This document shows, piece by piece, positions 18,425 through 27,772 of a DNA stretch of 64,000 bases. The notes under the pieces are model-generated. The model saw only the letters and a program-made list of their open reading frames with translations, ran no database searches and was not told where the DNA came from. The position numbers and the translations under genes are program-made. This DNA is from Collinsella aerofaciens (GTDB taxonomy: Bacteria > Actinomycetota > Coriobacteriia > Coriobacteriales > Coriobacteriaceae), in NCBI RefSeq assembly GCF_015548375.1, contig NZ_JADMWW010000014.1, forward strand, positions 1-64,000. Reading direction: 5' to 3'. Position 1 is the stretch's first letter. The number at the start of each line of letters is the position of its first letter.

Positions 18425-18460
18425 GGGCGTGCCGGGGGTCCGGTGCGCCCTGTTTTTATT
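18425..18460 (+). terminator. Terminator hairpin between yhgE2 and the DMT gene
   Basis: GGGCGTGCCGG pairs with CCGGTGCGCCC through two G-U wobbles and is followed by TGTTTTTATTT. It may end the yhgE operon or act as a leader terminator of the next gene. Confidence 0.7.
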
Positions 18461-18528
18461 TGACCATGAGGCGGCACGCAGCCATACGCGTGCGGACACC
18501 ACGCCCAGATTGAGTGCGAGGATGTTCC

Positions 18529-19512
18529 ATGGCCCAATATGCTGCCAACGAAATCGAAAACTTGCCCGATAGCCCTGTAGCCCGTGAAGACCTGGGCGCG
18601 GGCGGCACCTTCCGCGGCGCCGGCGCACGCTCTCCGCTGTTCTGGAAGGTTCTGCTCCTTTCGGTGGCGGTCATCTGGGGCTACTCCTTTACCACTATGA
18701 AGGACGCGCTCGACACCATTCCGGTGTTCGAGCTGCTCTATGTACGCTTTCTGCCCGCGGCGTTGGTCATGTTTGCCGTCTTCCACAAACGCATCATCGC
18801 GCACCTCAACGCTCGCAACCTGATCGTTGGCCTGAGTATGGGCGTGCTCATGTGGGCGGCCTATGCGTTGCAGACGGTCGGTCTGGCACATACTACGGCG
18901 GGCAAGAATGCTTTTTTGACGGGCACGTATTGCATCGTTGTGCCGTTCGCGAGCTATTTTCTGAGCGGCGAAAAACTCACCCGCTATAACCTGGGCGCGG
19001 CGCTGCTGTGCTTGGCGGGCATTGGCTTGGTGGCGCTCGATAGCGTTGAATTCAACATCGGTGATGTCATTACGCTGGCGGGTGCGGTCTTTTTCGCCAT
19101 CCAGATGGCGGTGACTGCCAAGTACGGTCGCAAAATGGGCATCAACGTCATCACGTTTTGGATGTTTGTGGGCAACGGCGTGCTGAGCCTGGCAACGTCG
19201 CTGCTATTCGAGACCCAAGCGCCTCTGTCCGTGTGGACGCCGAGCTTTATCAGCGCGATGGCGTTTCTCTCGGTTGGTTGCACATGCGCGGCTCTGCTCA
19301 TCCAAAACGTCGGCTTGGCGCATGTCTCGGCCTCGACGGGCTCACTGCTCCTTTCGATGGAGTCGCCTTCGGGCGTGCTGTTCTCGGTGCTGCTGATGGG
19401 GGAGGCGCTCACCTCGCGCCTGCTCGCCGGCTTTGCGCTCATCTTTCTTTCGATTATCTTGAGCGAGACGCATTTCGATTTCTTGCGCCGAAAATCACAC
19501 CCGCAATTGTAA
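18529..19512 (+). CDS. EamA/DMT-superfamily transporter
   Basis: 327 aa. Two EamA repeats of about five helices each form a ten-helix drug/metabolite transporter. The first repeat starts at WKVLLLSVAVIWGYSF and the second at VITLAGAVFFAIQMAV. A hydrophilic N-terminal tail of 40 residues is not family-specific. The ATG at 18529 has GAGGAT upstream; a GTG at 18514 is possible. The substrate cannot be told from sequence; relatives export amino acids or metabolites. Confidence 0.8.
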   Translation: MAQYAANEIENLPDSPVAREDLGAGGTFRGAGARSPLFWKVLLLSVAVIWGYSFTTMKDALDTIPVFELLYVRFLPAALVMFAVFHKRIIAHLNARNLIVGLSMGVLMWAAYALQTVGLAHTTAGKNAFLTGTYCIVVPFASYFLSGEKLTRYNLGAALLCLAGIGLVALDSVEFNIGDVITLAGAVFFAIQMAVTAKYGRKMGINVITFWMFVGNGVLSLATSLLFETQAPLSVWTPSFISAMAFLSVGCTCAALLIQNVGLAHVSASTGSLLLSMESPSGVLFSVLLMGEALTSRLLAGFALIFLSIILSETHFDFLRRKSHPQL

Positions 19513-19523
19513 ACAACTTGTTG

Positions 19524-19551
19524 CGCCGCCCTCCCAGGGCGGCATTTTTAT
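19524..19551 (+). terminator. Terminator of the DMT gene
   Basis: GCCGCCC/GGGCGGC stem with a five-base loop, followed by ATTTTTAT. Confidence 0.8.
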
Positions 19552-19627
19552 GTCATGCCCTTACAGTTGTACCTTGCACTTTACGCTATCAAAGTGCGTG
19601 CTGCAAAAACGTTACTGGAGGGCTTCT

Positions 19628-20920
19628 ATGGCATCAGCTCTGTCCGATTTTCAACCGCAACCAGCGCCCCAGGCCACCGCGGCGGCGCAGGCCGCTATCG
19701 GTGACGGTCTTGTCGCAGAAGCTCAGGCTTTTGCAGACGAGCTCGCTGCATGGCGACACGATCTACACCAGATGCCCGAGCTGGGTAACAATCTTCCGCA
19801 GACGTCTGCCTATATCCAGGCACGTCTGGACGAGATGGACATCCCCCATACCACGCTAGTCGACGGTTCCTGCGTCGTTGGCCTGATCGGTGCCGGTGCG
19901 GCCGCTCAGGGCAATGGCACGTGCAAGGACGAGCAGGCCGGAACGGTCGTCATGCTCCGAGGCGATATGGATGCCCTTCCCGTTGTCGAGGAATCCGGCG
20001 AGCCCTTTGCATCCACCAATGGCTGCATGCATGCTTGCGGTCACGATATGCACGCGACGGCCCTGCTTGGTGCGGCGCGCCTGCTCAAGGCCCGCGAGGC
20101 CGAGCTTGTGGAGGCCAACGCTACCGTCAAGTTGCTGTTCCAGCCGGGCGAGGAGACCTTTGAGGGAGCACGCGCTGCCATCGCCGACGGCTTGCTCGAG
20201 AACCCGCGCCCTCAGGCGGCCTTTGCCATGCATGTCAACAGCCAGTCGCCGCTTGGCCTGGTGCTCTACGGCAGCCCGGCGCTCTCGGGTGTGTACGGTT
20301 TCCGCATCACGCTCCAGGGCAAGGGCGGCCACGGTTCCAGCCCCGAGATCTGCATCGACCCCATCACGGCCGGCGTCCACGTGCACCTGGCGCTCCAGGA
20401 GCTTATCTCCCGCGAGGTGCCGGCGGCCAAGGAAGTCGCACTTACCGTTGGTAAGTTCGCTGGCGGCTTGGCGGCCAACGTCATCCCCGACACCTGCGTG
20501 CTCGAGGGAACGTTGCGCGGCTTCGATGTCGAGCTCATGGCTCACCTTAAGACCCGCATCGCGGAGGTCGTCAACGGCGTTGCCGCAACATATCGTACGC
20601 CGGCAACCATCGAGACGCTTTCGGACGTTCCGCCGCTCGTGCTCGACAGCGATATGACTCAGGCGTCGCTTGGCTACGTGGGCGCAGTGCTGCCCAAGGC
20701 GGCTTTCTTGCCGCTTTTCCATGCCATGGCGAGTGAGGACTTCGCGCTTATCTCGAGCAAGATTCCGAGTGCGTACTTTACCGTGGGCGCGGCCGTAACC
20801 GATACGGACGAACGCTTTGCCCAGCACCATCCCAAGGCACGTTTTAACGATGCCGAGCTTCCTCTCGGCGCCGCGGCCTATGCCGCCGTCGCTTTGGGCT
20901 ATATCGCCGACCACCGGTAG
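19628..20920 (+). CDS. M20 family amidohydrolase (N-acyl amino acid / hippurate hydrolase type)
   Basis: 430 aa. Metal-binding motifs of the M20D group are in order: GDMDALPV, the Cys/His pair in HACGHDMHA, the glutamates of QPGEETFEGA, and HAMASEDFALI near the end. A dimerization lid occurs at about residues 210-320 (GKGGHGSSPE). These enzymes hydrolyse N-acyl amino acids, indole-acetyl-amino acids, hippurate or similar amides in the cytosol. An Ala-rich leader of about 35 residues precedes the domain. The ATG at 19628 follows GGAGGG; longer in-frame starts at 19550 overlap the preceding terminator. The next gene is a carboxylate-type carrier, so an uptake-and-hydrolysis partnership is possible. 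Confidence 0.83.
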   Translation: MASALSDFQPQPAPQATAAAQAAIGDGLVAEAQAFADELAAWRHDLHQMPELGNNLPQTSAYIQARLDEMDIPHTTLVDGSCVVGLIGAGAAAQGNGTCKDEQAGTVVMLRGDMDALPVVEESGEPFASTNGCMHACGHDMHATALLGAARLLKAREAELVEANATVKLLFQPGEETFEGARAAIADGLLENPRPQAAFAMHVNSQSPLGLVLYGSPALSGVYGFRITLQGKGGHGSSPEICIDPITAGVHVHLALQELISREVPAAKEVALTVGKFAGGLAANVIPDTCVLEGTLRGFDVELMAHLKTRIAEVVNGVAATYRTPATIETLSDVPPLVLDSDMTQASLGYVGAVLPKAAFLPLFHAMASEDFALISSKIPSAYFTVGAAVTDTDERFAQHHPKARFNDAELPLGAAAYAAVALGYIADHR

Positions 20921-20929
20921 CACCCAACC

Positions 20930-20995
20930 TTGCCTTTCAAGCCTGCGGGCATGGCCATAAGGCCTATGCCCTTGTCTTTCAAGGCAATCTTGGGC
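20930..20995. repeat. Nested hairpins between the amidohydrolase and the MFS gene
   Basis: TTGCCTTTCAAG and CTTTCAAGGCAA bracket an inner GGGCAT/ATGCCC hairpin. It is probably a terminator-like structure, but no T-run follows. Confidence 0.4.
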
Positions 20996-21041
20996 ACTAC
21001 CGGCGCCCGGCGCAGGCTATTCGTTTTTTAAAAGGAGCGGT

Positions 21042-22346
21042 ATGTCCCAGCAACGCAAATTCTTCCCCGGCTGGCTCGTGGTGACCTCCGGCTTTGTGAT
21101 CATGGCCACGTGCTACACGATTTTCGTCAACTGCATGAGCCTGTTCCAGCCGCTGATCGTCAGCGACCTGGGTATTTCCCTTGCGCAGTACAACGTCTCC
21201 AATGCCATCTCCACCGTGGTGAGTGTCGTGGGTTCGCTCGTTATCGGCCATGTTGCCGATAAGGTGAGTGGCCGCGTATTGGGCTCGCTTACCGTTATCG
21301 CTACCTCGGCGGTGCTTGCCGGCATGAGCTTTGTCGGTGAGCTGTGGCAGGTCTACGTGCTCTTTGCCGTTTCGGGCTGCTTCGCTGTGGCCTCGACCCG
21401 TCTGCTCATTAGCCTTGTGACCGCCAACTGGTTTACCGCTAAACGCGGCCTTGCCATTTCCATCGCACTTTCGGGCTCGGGCTTTGGCGGAGCCATTCTC
21501 TCGCCGATCGTGAGCTCTCTTATCGTGAGTGTGGGCTGGCGCTCTGCGTTCCTGGTACTCGCTGCCGTCTGCATGGTGGCGGCACTGCCCATCACGGCTT
21601 ACTCCTTCCGCACCAAGCCTTCCGAGATCGGCCTTAAGCCGCTCGGCGAGAACCCGGGCGATCCGTCCGTCTCGACGGCTGGCGATAAGGACGAGCACAC
21701 GGCGCCCGAGGTTAGCGTCGGCTGGTCTCGTATCAAGAAGAGCCCGGCGTTTTGGCTGCTCGTCGTCGCCTTCCTCTTTATGGGTCTCGTTAACGGCGCC
21801 ATCTTGCCCAACCAGGTCACCAACATGACGAGTGTTACCGTCAACGGCGCCAAGATCGTCACGGGCGGCCACGATCCCATGTGGGCAGGTACCGTGCTTT
21901 CGGCCTACATGGTCACCGTCGTTATCGCCAAGATTTCGCTCGGTGCGATCTATGACCGCTTTGGTCTGCGCTTTGGCAATATCCTTGGCTCCATTGCGTG
22001 CATTATCGCCTGCGTCGCCCTGTGCTTCCCCGCGACCGATCTTGGTTCCATCGTGGCTGCCGTGAGCTTTGGTATCGGAACGTGCATGGGCACCATCACG
22101 CCTACCATCGCCGCGTCCGAGCAGTTTGGCATGGCCGACCTCGGTAAGGTCACGGGCACCATTACCTCGCTCGAGATGGTCGGCGGCACCGTGGGCGCCA
22201 TTGTCTCGGGCGTGCTGTTCGATGCCACGGGCTCCTTTGCGAGCACCTGGATCGTGTGCCTGGCGTGCTCCGTGGTCATGCTCGTGTTCCTGCTGGCATC
22301 CGAGCCCATCGCCGCCAAGCTGCGCGCGAGCGTGGCGGGGGAGTAG
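21042..22346 (+). CDS. MFS transporter, oxalate:formate antiporter / monocarboxylate-like
   Basis: 434 aa with twelve predicted helices. The N-terminal FFPGWLVVTSGFVIMA and the TANWFTAKRGLAISIALSGSGFGG motif are characteristic of the OxlT/MCT-like group of the major facilitator superfamily, which exchanges small carboxylates. A charged loop of about 40 residues lies between helices 6 and 7. A strong AAAAGGAG site precedes the ATG. The true substrate is unknown; the neighbouring amidohydrolase could supply or use it. Confidence 0.8.
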   Translation: MSQQRKFFPGWLVVTSGFVIMATCYTIFVNCMSLFQPLIVSDLGISLAQYNVSNAISTVVSVVGSLVIGHVADKVSGRVLGSLTVIATSAVLAGMSFVGELWQVYVLFAVSGCFAVASTRLLISLVTANWFTAKRGLAISIALSGSGFGGAILSPIVSSLIVSVGWRSAFLVLAAVCMVAALPITAYSFRTKPSEIGLKPLGENPGDPSVSTAGDKDEHTAPEVSVGWSRIKKSPAFWLLVVAFLFMGLVNGAILPNQVTNMTSVTVNGAKIVTGGHDPMWAGTVLSAYMVTVVIAKISLGAIYDRFGLRFGNILGSIACIIACVALCFPATDLGSIVAAVSFGIGTCMGTITPTIAASEQFGMADLGKVTGTITSLEMVGGTVGAIVSGVLFDATGSFASTWIVCLACSVVMLVFLLASEPIAAKLRASVAGE

Positions 22347-22382
22347 GTAGGCCAAAGCGCATCGCCGCTTGTCCGCTTCGTC

Positions 22383-22444
22383 CGCGGCGGCGCGTCTGGC
22401 CGAACGAGTCCCCATACCCTCGTTCGGTCAGGCGCGCCGCCGCG
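22383..22444. repeat. 26-bp hairpin upstream of hisS
   Basis: Positions 22383-22408 pair with 22419-22444 along the full 26 bases, including two G-U wobbles, round a ten-base loop. No T-run follows on either strand. See findings. Confidence 0.7.
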
Positions 22445-22460
22445 TTGCTGCTTTGTGCCG

Positions 22461-22466
22461 TATAAT
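22461..22466 (+). promoter_or_regulatory. Candidate -10 box of hisS
   Basis: A perfect TATAAT lies 43 bases before the hisS start. The -35 region falls inside the long hairpin and is not consensus. Confidence 0.45.
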
Positions 22467-22508
22467 GTCCACTACCTATGACGCGATACAAAAGAAAGGT
22501 GTTTGCCC

Positions 22509-23822
22509 ATGCAGGCACAGAAGGCGGAGGGAACCCGCGACCTTATCGGCGCCGAGATGCGCGCCTGGCAAAAGATGCAGCAGATTGCGGCCGGCGTGTT
22601 CGAGCCGTTTGGTTTTAAACCCATCGAGACGCCCGCGATCGAGCAGGTTGACGTGTTTGTCCACGGTATCGGCCAGTCGACCGACGTCGTGCGCAAGGAA
22701 ATGTTCCGCGTGTTCAGCGGTGCCAACCTGGAGCGCGTCTTTACCGAGGGCACCGACACCAAACTCAAGCCCAAGCAGCGCCTGGCACTTCGCCCCGAGG
22801 GCACGGCCGGCGTGGTGCGCGCCGTCGTCGAGAACAATCTGGTGCCCCAGGGCTCCACGCCGTTTAAGGCTTACTACGCCGAGGCCATGTTCCGCGGCGA
22901 GCGTCCCCAGAAGGGCCGCCTGCGCCAGTTCCACCAGGTGGGCATCGAGTGGCTCGGCGCTCCCGATCCGGCGGCAGACGCCGAGTGCATCATCATGCTC
23001 ATGGAGTTCTACAAGCGCCTGGGCTTCGATCTTTCCAAGCTTCGTCTGCTCATCAACTCGATGGGTGACGCCCAGTGCCGTCCGGCTTATCGCGAGCAGG
23101 TTAAGCAGTTCATCCTCGATCACGCCGACGAGATGTGCGATGAGTGCCGCGAGCGCGCCGAGCTCAACCCGCTGCGTGCCTTCGACTGCAAGAACGACCA
23201 CTGCCGCGAGATCATGGCCGAGGCTCCGCTGATGGGTGACAACCTGTGCGATGAGTGCCGCGAGCACTACGAGCAGGTCAAGCGCTATCTGGATGCCGCC
23301 GGTATCGAGTATGTCGAGGATCCCACCTTGGTGCGCGGCCTGGACTACTACACCCGTACTGTCTTTGAGGTCGAGGCCCCTGGCGCCGGCGTCGGCTCCA
23401 TCGGCGGCGGCGGCCGCTACGATGGCCTGGTCGAGCTCGAGGGTGGCAAGCCCACGGCGGGCGTCGGCTTTGCTGTCGGTTTTGAGCGCGCCCTGCTGGC
23501 CCTGCAGGCCTTTGGCAGCGATTTGGGTGCCGATGAGGCCCCGTGCGTCTATGTCGCCAACGCCGGCAAGGAGCTGCGTCAGAACGTCTTTGCCATTACG
23601 CAGGAGCTTCGCGCCGCAGGTATCGTGACCGAGGCCGACTATCAGGGTCGTTCGCTCAAGGCCCAGTTTAAGCAAGCCGATAAGGTAGGCGCCAAGCTCA
23701 TCTTGGTCCTGGGTGGCGACGAGCTTGCCGCCGGCAAGGTCAAAGTGCGCGACATGCAGAGCCATGACGAGGTGCTCGCCGATCTGGACAACGTCGTCGA
23801 GGCGGTTCGCGAGCGCCTGTAG
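22509..23822 (+). CDS. hisS: Histidine--tRNA ligase
   Basis: 437 aa. Class II synthetase motifs are present: RDLIGAEM near the N-terminus, motif 2 (FRGERPQKGRLRQFHQVGIEWLG), the histidine A motif LVRGLDYYTRTVFE, and motif 3 (GGGGRYDGLV). A C-terminal anticodon-binding domain starts near residue 340. The enzyme charges tRNA-His in the cytosol. The ATG at 22509 follows GAAAGGT by nine bases; a TTG at 22503 is less likely. I see no T-box leader. Confidence 0.95.
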   Translation: MQAQKAEGTRDLIGAEMRAWQKMQQIAAGVFEPFGFKPIETPAIEQVDVFVHGIGQSTDVVRKEMFRVFSGANLERVFTEGTDTKLKPKQRLALRPEGTAGVVRAVVENNLVPQGSTPFKAYYAEAMFRGERPQKGRLRQFHQVGIEWLGAPDPAADAECIIMLMEFYKRLGFDLSKLRLLINSMGDAQCRPAYREQVKQFILDHADEMCDECRERAELNPLRAFDCKNDHCREIMAEAPLMGDNLCDECREHYEQVKRYLDAAGIEYVEDPTLVRGLDYYTRTVFEVEAPGAGVGSIGGGGRYDGLVELEGGKPTAGVGFAVGFERALLALQAFGSDLGADEAPCVYVANAGKELRQNVFAITQELRAAGIVTEADYQGRSLKAQFKQADKVGAKLILVLGGDELAAGKVKVRDMQSHDEVLADLDNVVEAVRERL

Positions 23823-23879
23823 CGCATCTTTTTGAGCTTCGGGCCTGCTAACGTGCCCTGCTCATGGAGAGCGATTGTT

Positions 23880-23918
23880 ACGGGGGTGTTTCGCTTTTAT
23901 GCGGAATGCCCCCGTTTA
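23880..23918 (+). terminator. Terminator of hisS
   Basis: ACGGGGG/CCCCCGT outer stem with an inner GTTTCGC/GCGGAAT helix, followed by TTTA. Confidence 0.7.
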
Positions 23919-24029
23919 CGTATGCCGCCCACCGAGAAATACGACCATTTAGGGCAAAAACCTTTGCAATGCAGAAAATACTTTTGTGTGGTAAAGCGCA
24001 ATCAGTGTCGAAAGTATTTCTCAAGCGCC

Positions 24030-24035
24030 TATAAT
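24030..24035 (+). promoter_or_regulatory. Candidate -10 box of ppc
   Basis: TATAAT lies 45 bases before the ppc start, with a poor -35 (GTCGAA). Confidence 0.4.
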
Positions 24036-24079
24036 GAATACCGCATGTTACGTGCATAGAAGGAGGAATGGGAGGAAAC

Positions 24080-26893
24080 GTGGCTGAGAACCTAAGCAAC
24101 CAGTCTGTACCCGAAGCCGCGGCGCGCGTCGCTGCCGTGGTCAACCGCCTCGTTAACCGAATCGGCTCGAATGCCGAGTCCAGGGAGCGTCTCGCCGAGA
24201 TCGAGATCCCCGAGGAGCTGCGCGACAATCTGGCGCTGTTCTTGCGCCTGGAGCGCCGTGTGCTTAGCGAGTATGATCCCGAGATCGCGGACCTGTTCGA
24301 CAAGATTTTGACAGCCGAGATTGTGGTCAATGCCGGCAACCCCGGTACCTGCGCTGCCGACGAAGCCGTCGACGAGCAGGGCGTGCCCACCGCCGACGAG
24401 CCCACTGCCGTGGCATTTCGTGAGGTCGTCGATTTGATCGACAGCCTGCCGCTCGATAAGCAGCAGGTCATCGTTCGCGCCTTTACGAGCTTTTTCCATC
24501 TGGCAAACCTGTCGGAGGAGAACTACCGTGTGGCGCAGCTGCGCGAGCGCGAGGCCGGTGCGTCGACCGATACCGAGGTCGATCCTGCCAACGAGCTTAC
24601 CGTTGCCTATCACCAGCTGGTGAATGAGCTGGGTGTCGAGGGTGCCAACGAGCTGCTCGACAAGCTCGAGTTCCACCCTGTCTTTACCGCACATCCCACC
24701 GAGGCCCGTCGTAAGGCCGTCGAGGGCAAGATCCGCCGTATCTCCAACCTGCTGGAGGAGCGTCCGCGTCTGGGCGGCTCCGACCTGGTGGAGAACGAGC
24801 GCCATATGCTGCAGGAGATCGACGCCCTGGTGCGTACGAGTCCCATCGCGCTCAAGAAGCCCACGCCGGTCGAGGAAGCCGATACCATCATCGACATCTT
24901 CGATAACACGCTGTTCGACGTTATCCCCGTTATCTATCGTCGTTTTGACGATTGGGTGCTGGGCGACAAGGCCGGTACTGTGCCGCCGCTGTGCCCGGCG
25001 TTCTTCCATCCCGGCAGCTGGATCGGTTCCGACCGCGACGGTAACCCCAACGTCACCGCCAAGGTGAGCCGTGAGGTCGCCGCCAAGTACTTTACGCACA
25101 TGGTGCTCAAGCTCGAGGACAAGTGCCGCCACATCGGCCGCAACCTCACGCTCGAGGCTACCTACAGCAAGCCGTCGGCCGAGCTCATTAACCTGTGGAA
25201 CCATCAGGTCGAGATGAGCCCTCGTTACACGGCCCGCGCCGAGCTGATCTCCGAGCACGAGCCGCATCGCGCCGTCATGCTCGTCATGGCCGACCGCCTG
25301 AACGCCACCGTCCGTCGTATCACCGACACCATGTACCACAGCGCCGACGAGTTCCTGGATGACCTGCGCGTCGTCCAGCGTTCGCTGGCCGCCTGCGGTG
25401 CCGTCCGTGCTGCCTACGGCCCGGTCCAAACCATCATCTGGCAGGTCGAGTCCTTCGGCTTCCATATGGTCGAGATGGAGTTCCGTCAGCACTCCGTGGT
25501 GCATGCCCGCGCCCTTAAGGATATCCACGAGAACGGTATCCATGGCGACCTGCAGCCCATGACGCGCGAGGTCATCGATACCTTCCGCGCTATCGGCTCC
25601 ATCCAAAAGCGCTACGGCAAGAAGATGGCGCACCGCTACATCATCTCGTTTACCAAGAGCGCTCAGCATGTGGCCGACGTCTTTGAGCTGGCGCACCTGT
25701 CCTTTGCACACGAGGAGGATGTCCCCGAGCTCGACGTGATCCCGTTGTTCGAGCAGCTCGAGGACCTCGAGGGCTGCGTCGACGTGCTCGATCAGATGCT
25801 TACGCTGCCCGTGGTGCAAAAGCGCCTTGCCCAGACCAACCGCCGCATGGAGGTCATGCTGGGCTATTCCGACTCTTCCAAGGATGCCGGTCCTACCACG
25901 GCCATGCTCGCGCTGCACTCCGCGCAGGAGCGCATCGCCAAGTGGGCAGAGAAGAACGATATCGACCTGGTGCTCATGCACGGTCGCGGCGGTGCCGTGG
26001 GCCGTGGCGGCGGCCCGGCCAACAAGGCCGTGCTGGCGCAGCCCAAGGGTTCGGTCAACTGCTTCTTTAAGCTTACCGAGCAGGGCGAAGTCATCTTTGC
26101 CCGTTACGGCAACCGCACGCTGGCTCAGCGCCATGTTGAGTCCGTTGCCGCCGCAACGCTTTTGCAGTCGGCCCCGAGTGTCGAGAAGACCAACACCGAG
26201 ACCACGCAGAAGTTCTGGGATATGGCCGAGAAGCTCAACACTGCAAGCCACGAACGCTATCTGGACCTGCTGAACACCGAGGACTTTACACCGTGGTTCT
26301 CGACCGTGACGCCGCTGACCGAGGTCGGTCTGCTGCCGATCGGCTCGCGTCCCGCCAAGCGCGGTCTGGGCGCCAAGTCGCTCGATGACCTGCGTACCAT
26401 CCCGTGGATCTTCAGCTGGAGCCAGGCGCGCATTAACCTGGCCGCTTGGTACGGTCTGGGCACCGCCTGCGAGCAGCTTGGCGATCTTGACCAGCTCAAG
26501 GCTGCCTACCAGGAGTGGCCGTTCTTCCGCACCTTTATCGACAACATCGAGATGTCGATTGCTAAGACCGATCAGCGCATCGCCAAGATGTATCTGCATC
26601 TGGGCGACCGCCAGGATCTATCCGAGAAGGTCTTCACCGAGATGCAGCTCACTCGTAAGTGGGTCCTTGCCATCGTCGGTGACGAGTGGCCGCTGCAGCG
26701 CCGCCGTGTGCTTGGCTGTGCCGTTCGCGTGCGCAACCCCTACGTCGACGCCCTGTCCATCGCCCAGGTCCGCGCCCTTCGCGAGGTGCGTATGAACCAG
26801 GACGAGATGGCCGAGGAGAAGAAGGCCGAGTACATGAGCCTGATTCTTTCGACTGTGACCGGCGTCTCGGCAGGATTGCAGAACACGGGGTAA
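24080..26893 (+). CDS. ppc: Phosphoenolpyruvate carboxylase
   Basis: 937 aa from the GTG at 24080, chosen because GGGAGGAAAC gives normal spacing. The ATG at 24068 sits only one base after GGAGGA and would add four residues. The catalytic histidine region HPVFTAHPTEARRKAV, the GYSDSSKDAG motif and the mobile loop HGRGGAVGRGGGP mark a full-length bacterial-type enzyme. The C-terminus ends in the conserved QNTG. It adds bicarbonate to PEP to give oxaloacetate, feeding the anaplerotic and reductive (succinate) branches. It is monocistronic and followed by the long hairpin A. Confidence 0.95.
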   Translation: MAENLSNQSVPEAAARVAAVVNRLVNRIGSNAESRERLAEIEIPEELRDNLALFLRLERRVLSEYDPEIADLFDKILTAEIVVNAGNPGTCAADEAVDEQGVPTADEPTAVAFREVVDLIDSLPLDKQQVIVRAFTSFFHLANLSEENYRVAQLREREAGASTDTEVDPANELTVAYHQLVNELGVEGANELLDKLEFHPVFTAHPTEARRKAVEGKIRRISNLLEERPRLGGSDLVENERHMLQEIDALVRTSPIALKKPTPVEEADTIIDIFDNTLFDVIPVIYRRFDDWVLGDKAGTVPPLCPAFFHPGSWIGSDRDGNPNVTAKVSREVAAKYFTHMVLKLEDKCRHIGRNLTLEATYSKPSAELINLWNHQVEMSPRYTARAELISEHEPHRAVMLVMADRLNATVRRITDTMYHSADEFLDDLRVVQRSLAACGAVRAAYGPVQTIIWQVESFGFHMVEMEFRQHSVVHARALKDIHENGIHGDLQPMTREVIDTFRAIGSIQKRYGKKMAHRYIISFTKSAQHVADVFELAHLSFAHEEDVPELDVIPLFEQLEDLEGCVDVLDQMLTLPVVQKRLAQTNRRMEVMLGYSDSSKDAGPTTAMLALHSAQERIAKWAEKNDIDLVLMHGRGGAVGRGGGPANKAVLAQPKGSVNCFFKLTEQGEVIFARYGNRTLAQRHVESVAAATLLQSAPSVEKTNTETTQKFWDMAEKLNTASHERYLDLLNTEDFTPWFSTVTPLTEVGLLPIGSRPAKRGLGAKSLDDLRTIPWIFSWSQARINLAAWYGLGTACEQLGDLDQLKAAYQEWPFFRTFIDNIEMSIAKTDQRIAKMYLHLGDRQDLSEKVFTEMQLTRKWVLAIVGDEWPLQRRRVLGCAVRVRNPYVDALSIAQVRALREVRMNQDEMAEEKKAEYMSLILSTVTGVSAGLQNTG

Positions 26894-26916
26894 TCGATAG
26901 CCCTGTGGCTCTCACC

Positions 26917-27043
26917 GGGACCCGATGGGTTTTTCTCTGAATGCGTCCTCGCACTTGAAGCCCCCTTATCCTGCTCCTTCGGAGCTGTGGATAGGGGGGC
27001 TTCGTGCTGCGGAATGCATTCAGAGGGAAACCCATCGGGCCCC
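26917..27043. repeat. Long structured hairpin A (127 nt)
   Basis: Arms of about 53 nt pair from GGGACCCGATGGG to CCCATCGGGCCCC, with a CTCC-TTC-GGAG apex. An internal module on the left arm (GCGTCCTCGCACTTGAA) and on the right arm (TTCGTGCTGCGGAATGC) is shared with hairpin B at 29854. It directly follows ppc. Confidence 0.75.
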
Positions 27044-27600
27044 TTCGTCCTCGGTCTTCTGGGATTAAAGCTGAAGGGAATAAGGCGCGCTTCGCGCATA
27101 GCGTGGAGTGCGGCGAGGGCTTCTTGCGTCCTGCGGAGTGTGCCTAAAAGTAAACTAATGGCGGGCCCTGCGATGTCCGGTCTTCGGCGGATCAGCCGCT
27201 GGGTGAGGGTGGTGCTTGGGGCGACGTGCAAAAAACGGAGTTTTCAGCAGCCAAAGATTGATGCATAAGGCCATAGCCGGCTTTCGCTGCCTTTGTTGAT
27301 GCTTTTGCACGACGATTGGGCTTTGGCGACGATCATATATGGCTGGTTTCTCGCCGCATGCTATCCAGATGGGTCGAGTCATGAGGACTATCTACCTTTT
27401 GAAAGATTTTTGGCACCAAAATCTTATCCCGCGATGCTGAATACTCGCAAAAATGCACGCTCCGGAGGGTACTACCCAGTTATGGCCAGAAATCCATGCG
27501 CCATCTTATGCAATTAATTAACGAATTTATGCAAAATGGCTTACGTGCGTACGTCTCGGACTAGATGTTTGCCTCGGCGCTGCGTAAATCATCCTGTCTA
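27044..27600. other. Long non-coding stretch upstream of larA
   Basis: This part of the 880-base gap between ppc and larA holds no convincing gene. The segment at 27119-27143 repeats the right-arm motif of hairpins A and B (GCGTCCTGCGGAGTGTGCC) without a visible partner, so it may be a decayed third copy. From about 27300 the DNA is AT-richer than its surroundings. Short frames there lack ribosome binding sites and recognisable sequence. Confidence 0.45.
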
Positions 27601-27616
27601 TAGTGTCTTTGACAGG

Positions 27617-27653
27617 CGGCCGCGGTCCCGTTTGGGATCACGGCCGTTTTGTT
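27617..27653 (+). terminator. Leader terminator-like hairpin before larA
   Basis: CGGCCGCGGTCCC pairs with GGGATCACGGCCG (one mismatch, one G-U pair), loop GTTT, followed by TTTTGTTGT. It lies about 120 bases upstream of the larA start and just after a TATAGT box at 27599. Confidence 0.6.
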
Positions 27654-27772
27654 GTGGGTCAAATATGAACGTTGTGTTAATGAGTCGGTGGACGGTGGAG
27701 TTTTTCGGTGAGCGGCGTATCCTTCCAACGGTTAATCTAGTGTGTCAGTTGAAAGGAAGAGGGCGCTCGACA

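Noticed and set aside
22347-22508. T-box riboswitch before hisS
   Set aside because: No T-box core sequence or specifier loop was found; only the 26-bp hairpin and a TATAAT box.
26987-27517. Short plus-strand frames upstream of larA
   Set aside because: They run through hairpin A and AT-rich DNA, have no ribosome binding sites and show no protein-like composition.
27536-27772. Longer LarA starting at 27536, 27665 or 27680
   Set aside because: The TTG at 27773 places K184, H108, H174 and H200 at the numbers of the characterised enzyme. Upstream residues have no homology and include the leader hairpin.
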